Shown here: positions 20,501 through 27,556 of the stretch, in pieces | Layout of the letters: every line of letters begins with the position of its first letter | How positions within the stretch are numbered: the stretch's first letter is position 1 | Origin: Streptomyces olindensis | Lineage (GTDB): Bacteria; Actinomycetota; Actinomycetes; Streptomycetales; Streptomycetaceae | DNA: 64,000 nucleotides | Assembly (NCBI GenBank): GCA_000696115.1 | Contig: JJOH01000008.1 | Span: 124,001-188,000, forward strand | Reading direction: 5' to 3' | Position numbers and translations under genes: made by a program | Notes under the pieces: model-generated | What the model saw: only the letters and a program-made list of their open reading frames with translations | What the model was told of the DNA's origin: nothing | Database searches by the model: none

Positions 20501-21591
20501 GGCGCACCCTCGCCACCGGGACGGGCGACAACAAGGTCCGCCTGTGGGCGCTGCCGACCTCGGACATGACCGGCCGGACGGGCACGTTCCGGCCGGACGG
20601 GCGGGTGCTGGCGACGGCGGGGCGCGACGGGCGGATCCGGCTGTGGGACGTGCGGACGCCCAGCAGGCCGGTGAGGATGGGCGAGCCGTTCCGGCCCGGA
20701 AAGGGCGACGTACGCTCCCTGGAGTTCTCCTCGGACGGCCGCACCCTCGCGGCGGTGACGGGCGATCGCGCCGTGCAGCTGTGGAACCTCAGCGCTCCGG
20801 AACACCCGGTGCCGTACGGGTCTCCCCTCCCCCTGCGCATCCGGTACGCCGACCCGCTGGCCTTCAGCCCCGACGGCAGGACCCTGGCCACCGCCGACGA
20901 CGACCGCACCATCCAGCTGTGGGACATCGGCGACCCGTCCCGCCCCCGGCCGCTCGGCGCCCCCCTCACCGGTCACAAGGGCTACGTCAACTCCCTCGTC
21001 TTCGGCCCGGACGGCCGGACGCTCGCCAGCGGCAGCGCGGACGGCACCATCCGGCTGTGGAACGCGGCCGACCCCGCCCGGGTCACCCTGATCGGCACAC
21101 CGCTCAAGGGCCACCTCGGAGCCGTGAACGCCCTTGCCTACAGCCGCGACGGCCGCACGCTGGCCAGCGCCGGCGACGACAGCTCCGTACGCCTCTGGGA
21201 CGTCCGGGACCCCGCCGACGCCTCCGAGCAGGCCCGCCTCACCGGCCACACGGAAGCGGTCGTGTCCCTGACGTTCAGCCGCGACGGCCGCACCCTGGCG
21301 AGCGGCGGCAACGACAGCACGGTCCGGCTCTGGGACGTCTCCGACCCGTCCGGGGCCACCGCGATCGGCCAGTCGATGAGCCCCAACACCAAGACCGGCA
21401 ACTACCTGTCGTTCAACCCGGCCGGTCACACGATCGCGGTGTCGAGCGGCGCCGACACCATCCGGATCTGGAACCTGGACGTCGACCCGGCCGTACGCCG
21501 CATCTGCTCGCTGACCCGGGGCGTGCTGACGCCGGACACCTGGAGCGAGTACCTGCCCCGGCTCTCCTACGACCCGCCGTGCGACGACTGA
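17539..21591 (+). CDS. nSTAND1 NTPase with 14 WD40 repeats
   Basis: A 1350-residue protein. Residues about 8-85 form an HTH-like domain common in Streptomyces STAND proteins (FAERLALLYKEAGNPPLKRV ... QRISDWRRARNVP). The NTPase has a Walker A GASGAGKS at 183-190 and Walker B VIVDQFEE at 295-302, with the nSTAND1 entry PYRGLASYRREDARWFFGR just before. A transmembrane segment lies at about 618-638. From about 690 to the end I count 14 WD40 units (FSPDGRTLASxxxDxTVRLW type), enough for two seven-bladed propellers; units 7-8 are shortened. STAND proteins are ligand-triggered switches, several acting in anti-phage or self-recognition systems. Start could be GTG 17539 or TTG 17548. Confidence 0.93.
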   Translation: METLGSDSGARTAFAERLALLYKEAGNPPLKRVSEAVVRLQRVDERGRPVRVSAQRISDWRRARNVPAQFPALAAVLHVLIPEARRERPTPVSPGLYDLGQWQRLWERAVADPVAERPDGSPEQHQTPAEAPPAPGGVCPYRGLASYRREDARWFFGRERSTDALVAQLRAVAGTGGLVMLVGASGAGKSSLLNAGLVPALRDGALGDDEDHESGGSGGSGRAREVVQLVPGADPLAELARCIPELAPVVSPGTRTPTTRPLTTEPGPPSRADAVRAAVTAWARREDPAAARPVVIVDQFEETFTLCPDEADRRAFVEVLHAACTPAAPGEPAPAVVVLGIRADFYEQCLGYPELADALQHRHMVLGPLTTAELREAVTGPAKAVGLELEPGLAELIVREVSADGPRGAHDAGVLPLLSHALLATWQRRKAGRLTLAGYRAAGGIQGAVAATAERAWNGLDPAARTAARLLLLRLVRLGEDTQATRRRGTRRKLAEESNDPGKTEESLEALVRARLVTLDAETVEITHEALLHAWPRLRDWIDEDRQGNLLRQRLEEDGRAWEESDRDTSLLYRGSRLEQAHGWAKSAGDRYLTRSAVEFLAASVRLRRRVIWISRGAVAALVVLAVLAAGSAVVAWKQRDDAVFEQVLAQADRVRDTDPSLSAQLDLVAHRLRPDDEGAKSRLISVVNAPLATPLLGHTGAVYLTTFSPDGRTLATASYDRTVRLWNVADPRRPSPLGGPLTGHTSWVSSAVFSPDGRTLASASDDGTIRLWDVTDPRHPKRLGEPLTGHDGTIYLIAFSPDGRTLASAGDDGTVRLWDMADPRRARALGKPLTGHTAAVRSVAFTPDGRTLAAGGDDGTIRLWDVADPRRPEPVGTPLTGHTSTVHSVAFSPDGRTLASGGEDHTVRLWNMAGSGRPAQIGAPLTGHTGPVWSVAFSPDGNMLAAASADSTASLWKVSDPEYPSQVGGPLAGSSGEMYALGFSPDGRTLATGTGDNKVRLWALPTSDMTGRTGTFRPDGRVLATAGRDGRIRLWDVRTPSRPVRMGEPFRPGKGDVRSLEFSSDGRTLAAVTGDRAVQLWNLSAPEHPVPYGSPLPLRIRYADPLAFSPDGRTLATADDDRTIQLWDIGDPSRPRPLGAPLTGHKGYVNSLVFGPDGRTLASGSADGTIRLWNAADPARVTLIGTPLKGHLGAVNALAYSRDGRTLASAGDDSSVRLWDVRDPADASEQARLTGHTEAVVSLTFSRDGRTLASGGNDSTVRLWDVSDPSGATAIGQSMSPNTKTGNYLSFNPAGHTIAVSSGADTIRIWNLDVDPAVRRICSLTRGVLTPDTWSEYLPRLSYDPPCDD

Positions 21592-21634
21592 CGGGACGGG
21601 GCCCCACAACAGGCCCCGGAGTCACGGGAGTTTA

Positions 21635-21648
21635 GTGATACGAGTCAC
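21635..21648. promoter_or_regulatory. Possible Crp-binding site
   Basis: GTGATACGAGTCAC fits GTG-N6-GNCAC, the motif reported for Streptomyces Crp. It lies between the STAND gene and the candidate RNA at 21690-21758. A motif match only. Confidence 0.35.
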
Positions 21649-21689
21649 AACGCCGACTTCCTGACGGTTGGTCGGCTCCCGCTGGGCAA

Positions 21690-21758
21690 GCGCTTGTTAC
21701 CCTTGGCCATAGCTCGACCGCTGGTGCATCCCCCGTCGCCAGCGGTCGGGCCTTTTTT
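21690..21758 (+). ncRNA. Candidate small RNA ending in intrinsic terminator, copy 2
   Basis: CTTGTTACCCTT is followed by a 10-bp perfect stem (21715-21724 with 21739-21748), loop TGCATCCCCCGTCG and a T6 run at 21753-21758. The loop and the upstream CTTGTTACC are the same as at 8860-8932 on the opposite strand, while the stem differs with compensating pairs. It could merely terminate the STAND gene, but conservation of the loop and leader argues for a stand-alone RNA or a shared terminator family. Confidence 0.6.
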
Positions 21759-22330
21759 CAGCGCAGGTCCAGCCGCATCAGGATCCGGGGATGGCCGGCC
21801 AGGACCGAGGTGGTGTCCGCCGCGTGGGTGAAGCCGGCGCGTTCGAAGTTCTTGCGGAGACCGGCGTAGGCCATCGTCAGGTCGACCTTGGCGTCGCCGT
21901 TGTCCAGAGGGTACGCCTCGATCGCCGGTGCGCCGTGGGCGCGGGCGAACTCGACCGCGCCGGCGATCAGGGCGTGGGAGATGCCCTGCTTGCGGTGACC
22001 GGGGCGGACCCGGACGCACCACAGTGACCAGACGGGCAGGTCGTCGATGTGCGGGATCTTGCGGTTGCGGGCGAAGGAGGTGTCCGCGCGCGGTGCGACG
22101 GCGGCCCAGCCGACCGGTTCGTCACCGTCGTAGGCGAGCACGCCCGGGGGCGGGTCCGCGCGGCACAGCTCGGCGACGTACGCGCCGCGGGCCGGGCCGC
22201 GCAGCTCGTTGTTGAGCTTGGAGGGGATCCGGTAGCTCAGGCACCAGCAGACGTTCGCCCCGGGGGACTTCGGCCCGAGCACGGCACGGACGTCCTCGAA
22301 GTCCGTGGCCGGGCGCACGTCGATGGTCAT
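21758..22330 (-). CDS. GNAT-family N-acetyltransferase
   Basis: A 190-residue acetyltransferase. The acetyl-CoA loop appears as VRVRPGHRKQGISHALIAGAVEFARAHG, with an N-terminal beta-strand region MTIDVRPATDFEDVRAVLG and a CWCLSYR motif seen in a Streptomyces GNAT subgroup. Substrate unknown. Its start overlaps the previous gene's stop (ATGA at 22330-22327), so the two are translated together. Confidence 0.9.
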   Translation of the reverse strand: MTIDVRPATDFEDVRAVLGPKSPGANVCWCLSYRIPSKLNNELRGPARGAYVAELCRADPPPGVLAYDGDEPVGWAAVAPRADTSFARNRKIPHIDDLPVWSLWCVRVRPGHRKQGISHALIAGAVEFARAHGAPAIEAYPLDNGDAKVDLTMAYAGLRKNFERAGFTHAADTTSVLAGHPRILMRLDLR

Positions 22331-22593
22331 GCCTTCACGATGTCACGTGCGGCGCGGCGACGCCGCCCGATCAGGCCTTCGGGGGGCGGGGACACGGCCT
22401 GGCTGAACGCGGTGTAGAACGGCTGGGCCAGGCCGGCGAGCGCCGAGGCGCCCTGTGCGAACGGGGTGAGCGGATCGATCGAACCCGACCGGCTGCCTCC
22501 GCCGCCCTCGGCGGCCAGGGCGGGCGAACCGCCCTGGAGGACGACGAGAGCGAGGAGCAGCACGGCGGCACGGGAGAGCAGACGAGGACGCAT
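22327..22593 (-). CDS. Small secreted hypothetical protein
   Basis: About 88 residues with a clear signal peptide (MRPRLLSRAAVLLLALVVLQ, cleavage plausible after ALAA). The mature part is Gly/Ser-rich then helical (DPLTPFAQGASALAGLAQPF), ending in a basic IGRRRRAARDIVKA tail. GGAG lies five bases before ATG 22593; GTG 22599 is an alternative. It is coupled by a 4-bp overlap to the GNAT gene. No recognised family. Confidence 0.65.
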   Translation of the reverse strand: MRPRLLSRAAVLLLALVVLQGGSPALAAEGGGGSRSGSIDPLTPFAQGASALAGLAQPFYTAFSQAVSPPPEGLIGRRRRAARDIVKA

Positions 22594-22637
22594 GCCCACT
22601 CCGACGACCTGCTTCTTCCCTGGTCACAGGCGCGCGG

Positions 22638-23177
22638 TTAGTGATGTGGACGTACCGCGGACGCCGCCCGCAGCAGGCGCAGCTGGCCGATCTCGCTGAC
22701 GTTCTTCGTCAATTCCGTGTTCACCCAGGCGGCCATGTGCGCGACGGTGTACCGGGGGTCGTCGGGCACGGGGAAGCGGGCCGGGGCGTCCAGCTCGGTG
22801 TCGGTGAGGTCGTCCAGGACCGCCAGCCACTGGGTCCGCAGGTCGCGCAGCCACTCGACGGTCGGGGTGCCCTCGCCGGGCCACACGACGTCGGTGCGCT
22901 CGCGCGGCGGGCGGCCCCGCGCGTGGTCCAGGGTGACGCTCCACCACCATCCGATGTGCCAGCTCACCCAGGCGATCGTGGGCACGGGCACGGGGTCGGG
23001 CTCGGTGTCCGCCCAGTCCGGCACCCAGGTGCCGTCGGCGGACCGGCGCATCGTCCAGATGAGCGGCCCGGGCTCCCAGAGGAAGTCCTCCGGCTCCAGC
23101 CGCTCCAGGTGGTACTCGAACAGGGCCCAGGTCAACTCGAACTGGGCGCGCAGCAGTTCCGTACGGGAAACGGTCAT
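22638..23177 (-). CDS. DinB-family protein
   Basis: A 179-residue four-helix-bundle protein of the DinB/DUF664 superfamily. Features include RAQFELTWALFEYHLERLEPEDFLWEP, a metal-ligand-type IAWVSWHIGWWWSVTLDHARG and late VAHMAAWVNTELTKN. Related proteins include mycothiol- or bacillithiol-dependent transferases and maleylpyruvate isomerases. Activity not predictable. Confidence 0.85.
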   Translation of the reverse strand: MTVSRTELLRAQFELTWALFEYHLERLEPEDFLWEPGPLIWTMRRSADGTWVPDWADTEPDPVPVPTIAWVSWHIGWWWSVTLDHARGRPPRERTDVVWPGEGTPTVEWLRDLRTQWLAVLDDLTDTELDAPARFPVPDDPRYTVAHMAAWVNTELTKNVSEIGQLRLLRAASAVRPHH

Positions 23178-23186
23178 CGGACGACC

Positions 23187-23651
23187 CTACGCAAGCGCCC
23201 GCGTGTCCCGGGCGAGTCCCGCCCAGTCGATGTCCCGCAGGGCCGGCTCCGGGCCGCACGCCGACGGCAGCCGCGGCGTGGACTGGAACCAGAGGACGGT
23301 GAGCCGGGAGCGGTACGCGACCGGGTCGTGGGCCGGGTCGAGGGCGGTGGAGTGGAACGTGCCGAGACACGCCACGGCGGGCAGCACCTCGACGGGACCG
23401 AGGCCGCCCGCGTACTGGTCGGGGTACTCGCGCGGGGGCGGGACCAGGTGGACCGGCGTGCCCGGGTGGGCCTGCTCGGCGGCGCGCAGCAGGCCGCGGA
23501 TGCGCAGGTCGTTCACCGGCTTGCAGGGGTAGCCCTCCCGCAGGTCGCCGTACGTCGAGGTGAACCGCAGCTCGGCCAGGTCCACCGAGCGGCCGGAGGC
23601 CAGGACGAGACGGGCGAGCGCCAGGGCCGGCGTTCTGACGTGCTGGTGCAT
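23187..23651 (-). CDS. Conserved hypothetical protein
   Basis: 154 residues from ATG 23651 (MHQHVRTPALALARLVLASG). It contains LREGYPCKPVNDLRIRGLLR and VPPPREYPDQYAGG. The longer upstream frame would run into a 31-bp tandem repeat, which is non-coding, supporting this start. Ten bases separate it from the DinB gene, so the two are likely cotranscribed. Function unknown. Confidence 0.7.
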   Translation of the reverse strand: MHQHVRTPALALARLVLASGRSVDLAELRFTSTYGDLREGYPCKPVNDLRIRGLLRAAEQAHPGTPVHLVPPPREYPDQYAGGLGPVEVLPAVACLGTFHSTALDPAHDPVAYRSRLTVLWFQSTPRLPSACGPEPALRDIDWAGLARDTRALA

Positions 23652-23689
23652 GGGGGTCTTTCGGTGCTCATGGAGGTGACCTCGCTCGG

Positions 23690-23870
23690 GGTGGGGACCC
23701 GCTCTCGGTGGGGCCCTCGGAAGGGGCCCGCTCTCGGGAGGGCCCCCTTGGGAGGGACCCACTCTCGGGACGGCCCCCTCGGAAGGGACCCACTCTCGGG
23801 ACGGCCCCCTCGGAAGGGACCCGCTCTCGGGACGGCCCCCTCGGAAGGGACCCGTTCAAAGAAGGCCCCG
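23690..23870. repeat. 31-bp minisatellite
   Basis: CTCTCGG anchors recur at 23702, 23731, 23762, 23793 and 23824, giving one 29-bp and three 31-bp spacings. The last three units are almost identical, and a degenerate continuation follows. Each unit contains GGGACCC and GGGGGCC-type short inverted segments. It fills the gap between two minus-strand genes; no spacers, so not a CRISPR. Confidence 0.9.
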
Positions 23871-23887
23871 CTCAGGAAGGGCCCCGC

Positions 23888-24754
23888 TCACGGCCGGTGC
23901 CCCGTCAGTCGGGCCGCCGACGCGATCGTCGCCCGGGCCTCCCGCTCGGACAGGCCGGTGCCCCGGGCCGCGTCGACCAGGGCGTCCACGAGCGCGGGGC
24001 CGATGCCGTCCTCGTAGGCGCGGCAGGCCGCCCAGAACAGGCGGGTGTTGCGCTGGCCCTCGTGGGCGGCGAGCACGAACTGGACCAGGCCCTGGCCGTG
24101 TCCGCCGGCCGACGGGGGCGTGGGGTGGTGGGCGCGGGGCGGCGGCAGCAGCAGGCGCAGCAGGGAGCGCGGGCAGCGGGCCGGGGGCAGGTGCGCGGTG
24201 CCGGGGGCGGCGGCGTACACGCCCTGGCCCGAGCGGGAGCCGGGGCCGACGAGGTAGCCGCCGGCGCCCCGGATGTCGATGCCGGCGGCGAGGCGGCCCG
24301 CCGAGTTGGGGACGACCACGTCGGGCGGGCCGCTCAGCCACAGGTGCCGCCCGCCGGACGGGGTCAGCACCACCACCGTCGGGGGGATGGTGAACAGGTG
24401 CCGCAGGGCCAGCTCGCGCAGGGCGGCCGAGGAGTCCGTGCCGGTCTTCACGTCCAGGTCGATGCCGATCAGATGGTGCGGGGGCAGGCCGCAGGCGATG
24501 CCGTAGCCGGTCGCCCAGGGCGCCGCGGCGAACAGTTCCCGGACGCGGGCCGGGTCGCTGGAGGCGTCGTAGACACCGTGGCCGAGGCGGCCGCACTCGC
24601 CGTGGCAGGGGGACGGGGCGGGGTCGTCGCGGTGGGGGGAGCGCAGCGCCGGGAGCTTCGTGCGGGACAGGGGGATGACGGCCAGTCCGCGCTCGGCGGC
24701 TGACAGGGCGTGTGCGAGGGCCAGCGTCGTGGCCTGCCGGTCGGTGGTGGCCAT
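23888..24754 (-). CDS. Bifunctional DNA primase/polymerase (prim-pol)
   Basis: A 288-residue prim-pol homologue. It has a Cys-His cluster PSPCHGECGRLGHGVYDAS near 50-66, acidic catalytic motif GIDLDVKTG, TPSGGRHLWLSG with the conserved His, and GRLAAGIDIRGAGGYLVGPGS. It is co-linear over its whole length with the replication gene of the integrative element at 45107-45970, including the C-terminal EARATIASAARL. Yet it lies outside the element, with no integrase nearby. It may be a domesticated or relic replication gene. The divergent intergenic region contains CGTACGTACG. Confidence 0.9.
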   Translation of the reverse strand: MATTDRQATTLALAHALSAAERGLAVIPLSRTKLPALRSPHRDDPAPSPCHGECGRLGHGVYDASSDPARVRELFAAAPWATGYGIACGLPPHHLIGIDLDVKTGTDSSAALRELALRHLFTIPPTVVVLTPSGGRHLWLSGPPDVVVPNSAGRLAAGIDIRGAGGYLVGPGSRSGQGVYAAAPGTAHLPPARCPRSLLRLLLPPPRAHHPTPPSAGGHGQGLVQFVLAAHEGQRNTRLFWAACRAYEDGIGPALVDALVDAARGTGLSEREARATIASAARLTGHRP

Positions 24755-24861
24755 GCTCCTAGTTTCGTACGTACGTTCGAAAAAGGAAAGGGGGAGCGGC
24801 TGCGACGCGCCGGGGCGGCGTGGCGTCCGGGAGTTCCTGTGGGTGTGCTTCGTGGGGTGGC

Positions 24862-24905
24862 AAGCGCCTGAGCGGCGGTACTTCGGTGCCGCCGCTCAGG
24901 CGCTT
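24862..24905. terminator. Strong 20-bp hairpin with TTCG loop between divergent genes
   Basis: A 20-bp stem with one G-T wobble (24862-24881 with 24886-24905) closed by TTCG on the plus strand. It lies between divergent promoters, where a terminator is not expected, so it may end an unannotated short transcript or insulate the two promoters. Confidence 0.65.
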
Positions 24906-24922
24906 TCCGGCGCCGCGCGGTC

Positions 24923-24954
24923 TTGACGGGGTCATGGATCTGACGGACAGTCAG
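24923..24954 (+). promoter_or_regulatory. Leaderless promoter with palindromic operator
   Basis: TTGACG (24923-24928), a 17-bp spacer, then GACAGT (24946-24951), nine bases before the GTG start, so transcription probably starts at the initiation codon. The inverted repeat CTGAC-N5-GTCAG (24940-24954) overlaps the -10, as expected for a TetR-type repressor site. Confidence 0.55.
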
Positions 24955-24959
24955 AAACC

Positions 24960-25874
24960 GTGAGTGGTGAGCCGGATGTCCACGAGGAGTTCGAGGCGCG
25001 CCTGAAGGCCTACGAGGGGCGGCCCGCGGCCGTCACCGGCGTGGGCAAGGACCCCGTCAACGAGCCGATGATCAGGCACTGGTGCGAGGCGATGGGCGAC
25101 ACCCACCCCGCCTACGCGGGACCGGACGCGGTGGCCCCGCCCACCATGCTCCAGGTCTGGACGATGGGCGGCCTGTCCGGCCACCCGGGGCGCGCGGCGG
25201 CCTACGACGAACTGCTCCGCCTGCTCGACGAGGCGGGCTGCACCTCGGTCGTCGCCACCGACTGCGAGCAGGAGTACCTGCGCCCCCTGCGCCCGGGCGA
25301 CGAGATCACCTTCGATTCGGTGATCGAGTCGGTCTCCGCCCGCAAGACCACGAAACTCGGAACGGGCTACTTCGTCACCACCCGCACGGACGTCCACGCG
25401 GACGGCGCCCTCGCCGGCACCCACCGCTTCCGCATCCTCAAGTACGCCCCCGCACACCGGCGAAGCAAGCCCCGGGAACTCCGCCCCCGCCCCGTCGTCA
25501 ACCGCGACAACGCCGGCTTCTGGGAGGGCGTCGCCCGCCACGAGCTGCTGATCCAGCGCTGCACCGGCTGCGGCACCCTCCGTTTCCCCTGGCTGCCCGG
25601 GTGCAACGGCTGCGGCTCCCCGGACTGGGACACCGTCGGGGCGAGCGGCGAGGGCACGGTCTACTCGTACGTCGTCCTGCACCACCCGCCCTTCCCGGCC
25701 TTCGAGCCTCCTTACGCGGTCGGCCTGATCGAGCTCGCCGAGGGCGTGCGGATCGTCAGCAACGTCGTCGGGGTGCCGTACGACAAGGTGCGGATCGGCA
25801 TGCCGGTCCGGCTGGAGTTCCGGCGCTACGACGACGAGCTGGTGCTGCCGGTGTTCCAGGGGGTGACGCCGTGA
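24960..25874 (+). CDS. MaoC-like hydratase / DUF35 OB-fold fusion (ChsH2-like)
   Basis: A 304-residue two-domain protein. The N-terminal half is a hot-dog MaoC/FAS1-dehydratase-like fold (AMGDTHPAYAGPD, YLRPLRPGDEITFDSVIES). The C-terminal half has a rubredoxin-like zinc ribbon (CTGCGTLRFPWLPGCNGC) and an OB fold (VYSYVVLHHPPF). The order matches mycobacterial ChsH2, which pairs with ChsH1 to hydrate a steroid propenoyl-CoA side chain and scaffolds the Ltp2 aldolase. First gene of a tightly overlapping three-gene operon. The substrate in this organism is inference. Confidence 0.88.
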   Translation: MSGEPDVHEEFEARLKAYEGRPAAVTGVGKDPVNEPMIRHWCEAMGDTHPAYAGPDAVAPPTMLQVWTMGGLSGHPGRAAAYDELLRLLDEAGCTSVVATDCEQEYLRPLRPGDEITFDSVIESVSARKTTKLGTGYFVTTRTDVHADGALAGTHRFRILKYAPAHRRSKPRELRPRPVVNRDNAGFWEGVARHELLIQRCTGCGTLRFPWLPGCNGCGSPDWDTVGASGEGTVYSYVVLHHPPFPAFEPPYAVGLIELAEGVRIVSNVVGVPYDKVRIGMPVRLEFRRYDDELVLPVFQGVTP

Positions 25875-26254
25875 ACGCCGGCGACCGCCTCCCCCCGCTG
25901 GAGATCCCGATCACCCGCACGCTGATCGTCGCCGGGGCGATCGCCTCCCGCGACTACCAGGACGTCCACCACGACCCGGACCTGGCCCGGGAGAAGGGCT
26001 CCCCCGACATCTTCATGAACATCCTGACGACCAACGGCCTGGTCGGCCGCTACATCACGGACCACTTCGGCCCCCGGGCCGTCCTGCGCCGGGTCGCCAT
26101 CCGGCTCGGCGCGCCCAACCACCCCGGCGACACGATGGTGCTGACCGGCACGGTCGAGCAGGTCGACGGCGACACCGCGACGGTCCGGGTCGTCGGCGCG
26201 AACGGCATCGGCACGCACGTCACCGGCACCGTGACGGTGCGGGTCCCGGCATGA
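25871..26254 (+). CDS. MaoC-family hydratase subunit (ChsH1-like)
   Basis: A 127-residue single hot-dog domain with the hydratase motif ASRDYQDVHHDPDLAREKG, where Asp and His are the expected catalytic pair. The GTG start overlaps the previous stop by 4 bp. In the steroid-degradation analogue it forms a heterotetramer with ChsH2 and supplies the active hydratase site. Confidence 0.9.
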   Translation: MNAGDRLPPLEIPITRTLIVAGAIASRDYQDVHHDPDLAREKGSPDIFMNILTTNGLVGRYITDHFGPRAVLRRVAIRLGAPNHPGDTMVLTGTVEQVDGDTATVRVVGANGIGTHVTGTVTVRVPA

Positions 26255-27423
26255 GCCCGAGGGGCCGGGACGGTCTCGGTGGGCGCGCGGCCCTCGTCGG
26301 TGTCGGGGCCACCGAGTTCTCCAAGGACTCGGGCCGCAGCGAACTGCGTCTGGCCGTCGAGGCGGTGCGCGCGGCCCTGGCGGACGCGGGCCTGACACCG
26401 GCCGACGTCGACGGCATGGTCACCTTCACCATGGACACCAGCCCCGAGATCACCGTCGCCCAGGCGGCCGGCATCGGTGAGCTGTCCTTCTTCTCCCGGA
26501 TCCACTACGGCGGCGGAGCGGCCTGCGCCACCGTCCAGCAGGCGGCCCTCGCGATCGCCGCGGGCGTGGCCGACGTGGTCGTCTGCTACCGGGCGTTCAA
26601 CGAGCGCTCCGGCCGCCGCTTCGGCTCCGGCGTGCGGCACCGGGAGCCCACGGCGGAGGGTGCGGCGCTCGGCTGGACCCTGCCGTTCGGCCTGCTCACC
26701 CCGGCCTCCTGGGTGGCGATGGCGGCGCAGCGCTACCTCCACGCCCACGGGCTGACCCCGGAGGCCTTCGGGCACGTGGCCGTCACCGGCCGCGGGTACG
26801 CGGCGACCAACCCGGCCGCGTACTTCCACGGCCGCCCCATCACCCTCGCCGACCACGCCGCGTCCCGGTGGATCGTCGAACCGCTGCGGCTGCTGGACTG
26901 CTGCCAGGAGACGGACGGCGGGCAGGCGTTCGTCGTCACCTCCCTCGAGCGGGCCCGCGACCTGCCCCACCCGCCCGCCGTGATCGCCGCGGCCGCCCAG
27001 GGCGCCGGGCGCGCGCAGGAGCAGATGACCGGCTTCTACCGCGGCGACCTCACCGGCCTGCCCGAGACGGCGGTCGTGGCCCGGCAGCTGTGGCGCACCT
27101 CGGGGCTCGGGCCGGCCGACATCGACGTGGGGATCCTCTACGACCACTTCACGCCGTTCGTGCTGATGCAGCTGGAGGAGTTCGGCTTCTGCGGCCCCGG
27201 CGAGGCGGCGGACTTCGTCGCCGAGGGGCGGCTGCCGCTCAACACGCACGGCGGACAGCTGGGAGAGGCGTACCTGCACGGGATGAACGGGGTGGCGGAG
27301 GCGGTCCGGCAGATCAGGGGCAAGGCGGTGAACCAGGTGCCGGGCGCGGGACGGGTCCTGGTGACGGCGGGGACGGGCGTGCCTACGTCGGGACTCGTAC
27401 TGACCGGTGACCCGCAGGGGTGA
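26251..27423 (+). CDS. Thiolase-fold lipid-transfer protein / retro-aldolase (Ltp2-like)
   Basis: 390 residues of the SCP-x/Ltp thiolase-like family: RAALVGVGATEFSKDSGRSE at the start, VDGMVTFTMDTSPEITVAQ, YGGGAACATVQQAALAI, and the late GFCGPGEAADFVAEG and LPLNTHGGQLGEAYLHGMNG. The last is the conserved HGG-type segment. Next to ChsH2/ChsH1-like genes it most likely cleaves a beta-hydroxyacyl-CoA side chain. ATGA overlap with the preceding gene. The operon ends here. Confidence 0.9.
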   Translation: MSPRGRDGLGGRAALVGVGATEFSKDSGRSELRLAVEAVRAALADAGLTPADVDGMVTFTMDTSPEITVAQAAGIGELSFFSRIHYGGGAACATVQQAALAIAAGVADVVVCYRAFNERSGRRFGSGVRHREPTAEGAALGWTLPFGLLTPASWVAMAAQRYLHAHGLTPEAFGHVAVTGRGYAATNPAAYFHGRPITLADHAASRWIVEPLRLLDCCQETDGGQAFVVTSLERARDLPHPPAVIAAAAQGAGRAQEQMTGFYRGDLTGLPETAVVARQLWRTSGLGPADIDVGILYDHFTPFVLMQLEEFGFCGPGEAADFVAEGRLPLNTHGGQLGEAYLHGMNGVAEAVRQIRGKAVNQVPGAGRVLVTAGTGVPTSGLVLTGDPQG

Positions 27424-27556
27424 TCCCGCAGTACTACGGGCCCTCCGCTCCACCTACAGGAGGTGCAGTCACCCCTACCCCTACAACCTGAGGGGGACAT
27501 CGCTTCGGGACCTGCGGCCGATCCGCTCGGCAGGGGGCCGCTCATAGCGTTGAGCC

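Noticed and set aside
17488..21609. 1373-codon minus-strand frame opposite the STAND-WD40 gene
   Set aside because: The repetitive Val/Gly/Arg-rich translation mirrors the WD40 repeats in the wrong frame; no start signal.
23690..23870. CRISPR array
   Set aside because: Units are contiguous with no variable spacers and no cas genes are nearby; it is a minisatellite.
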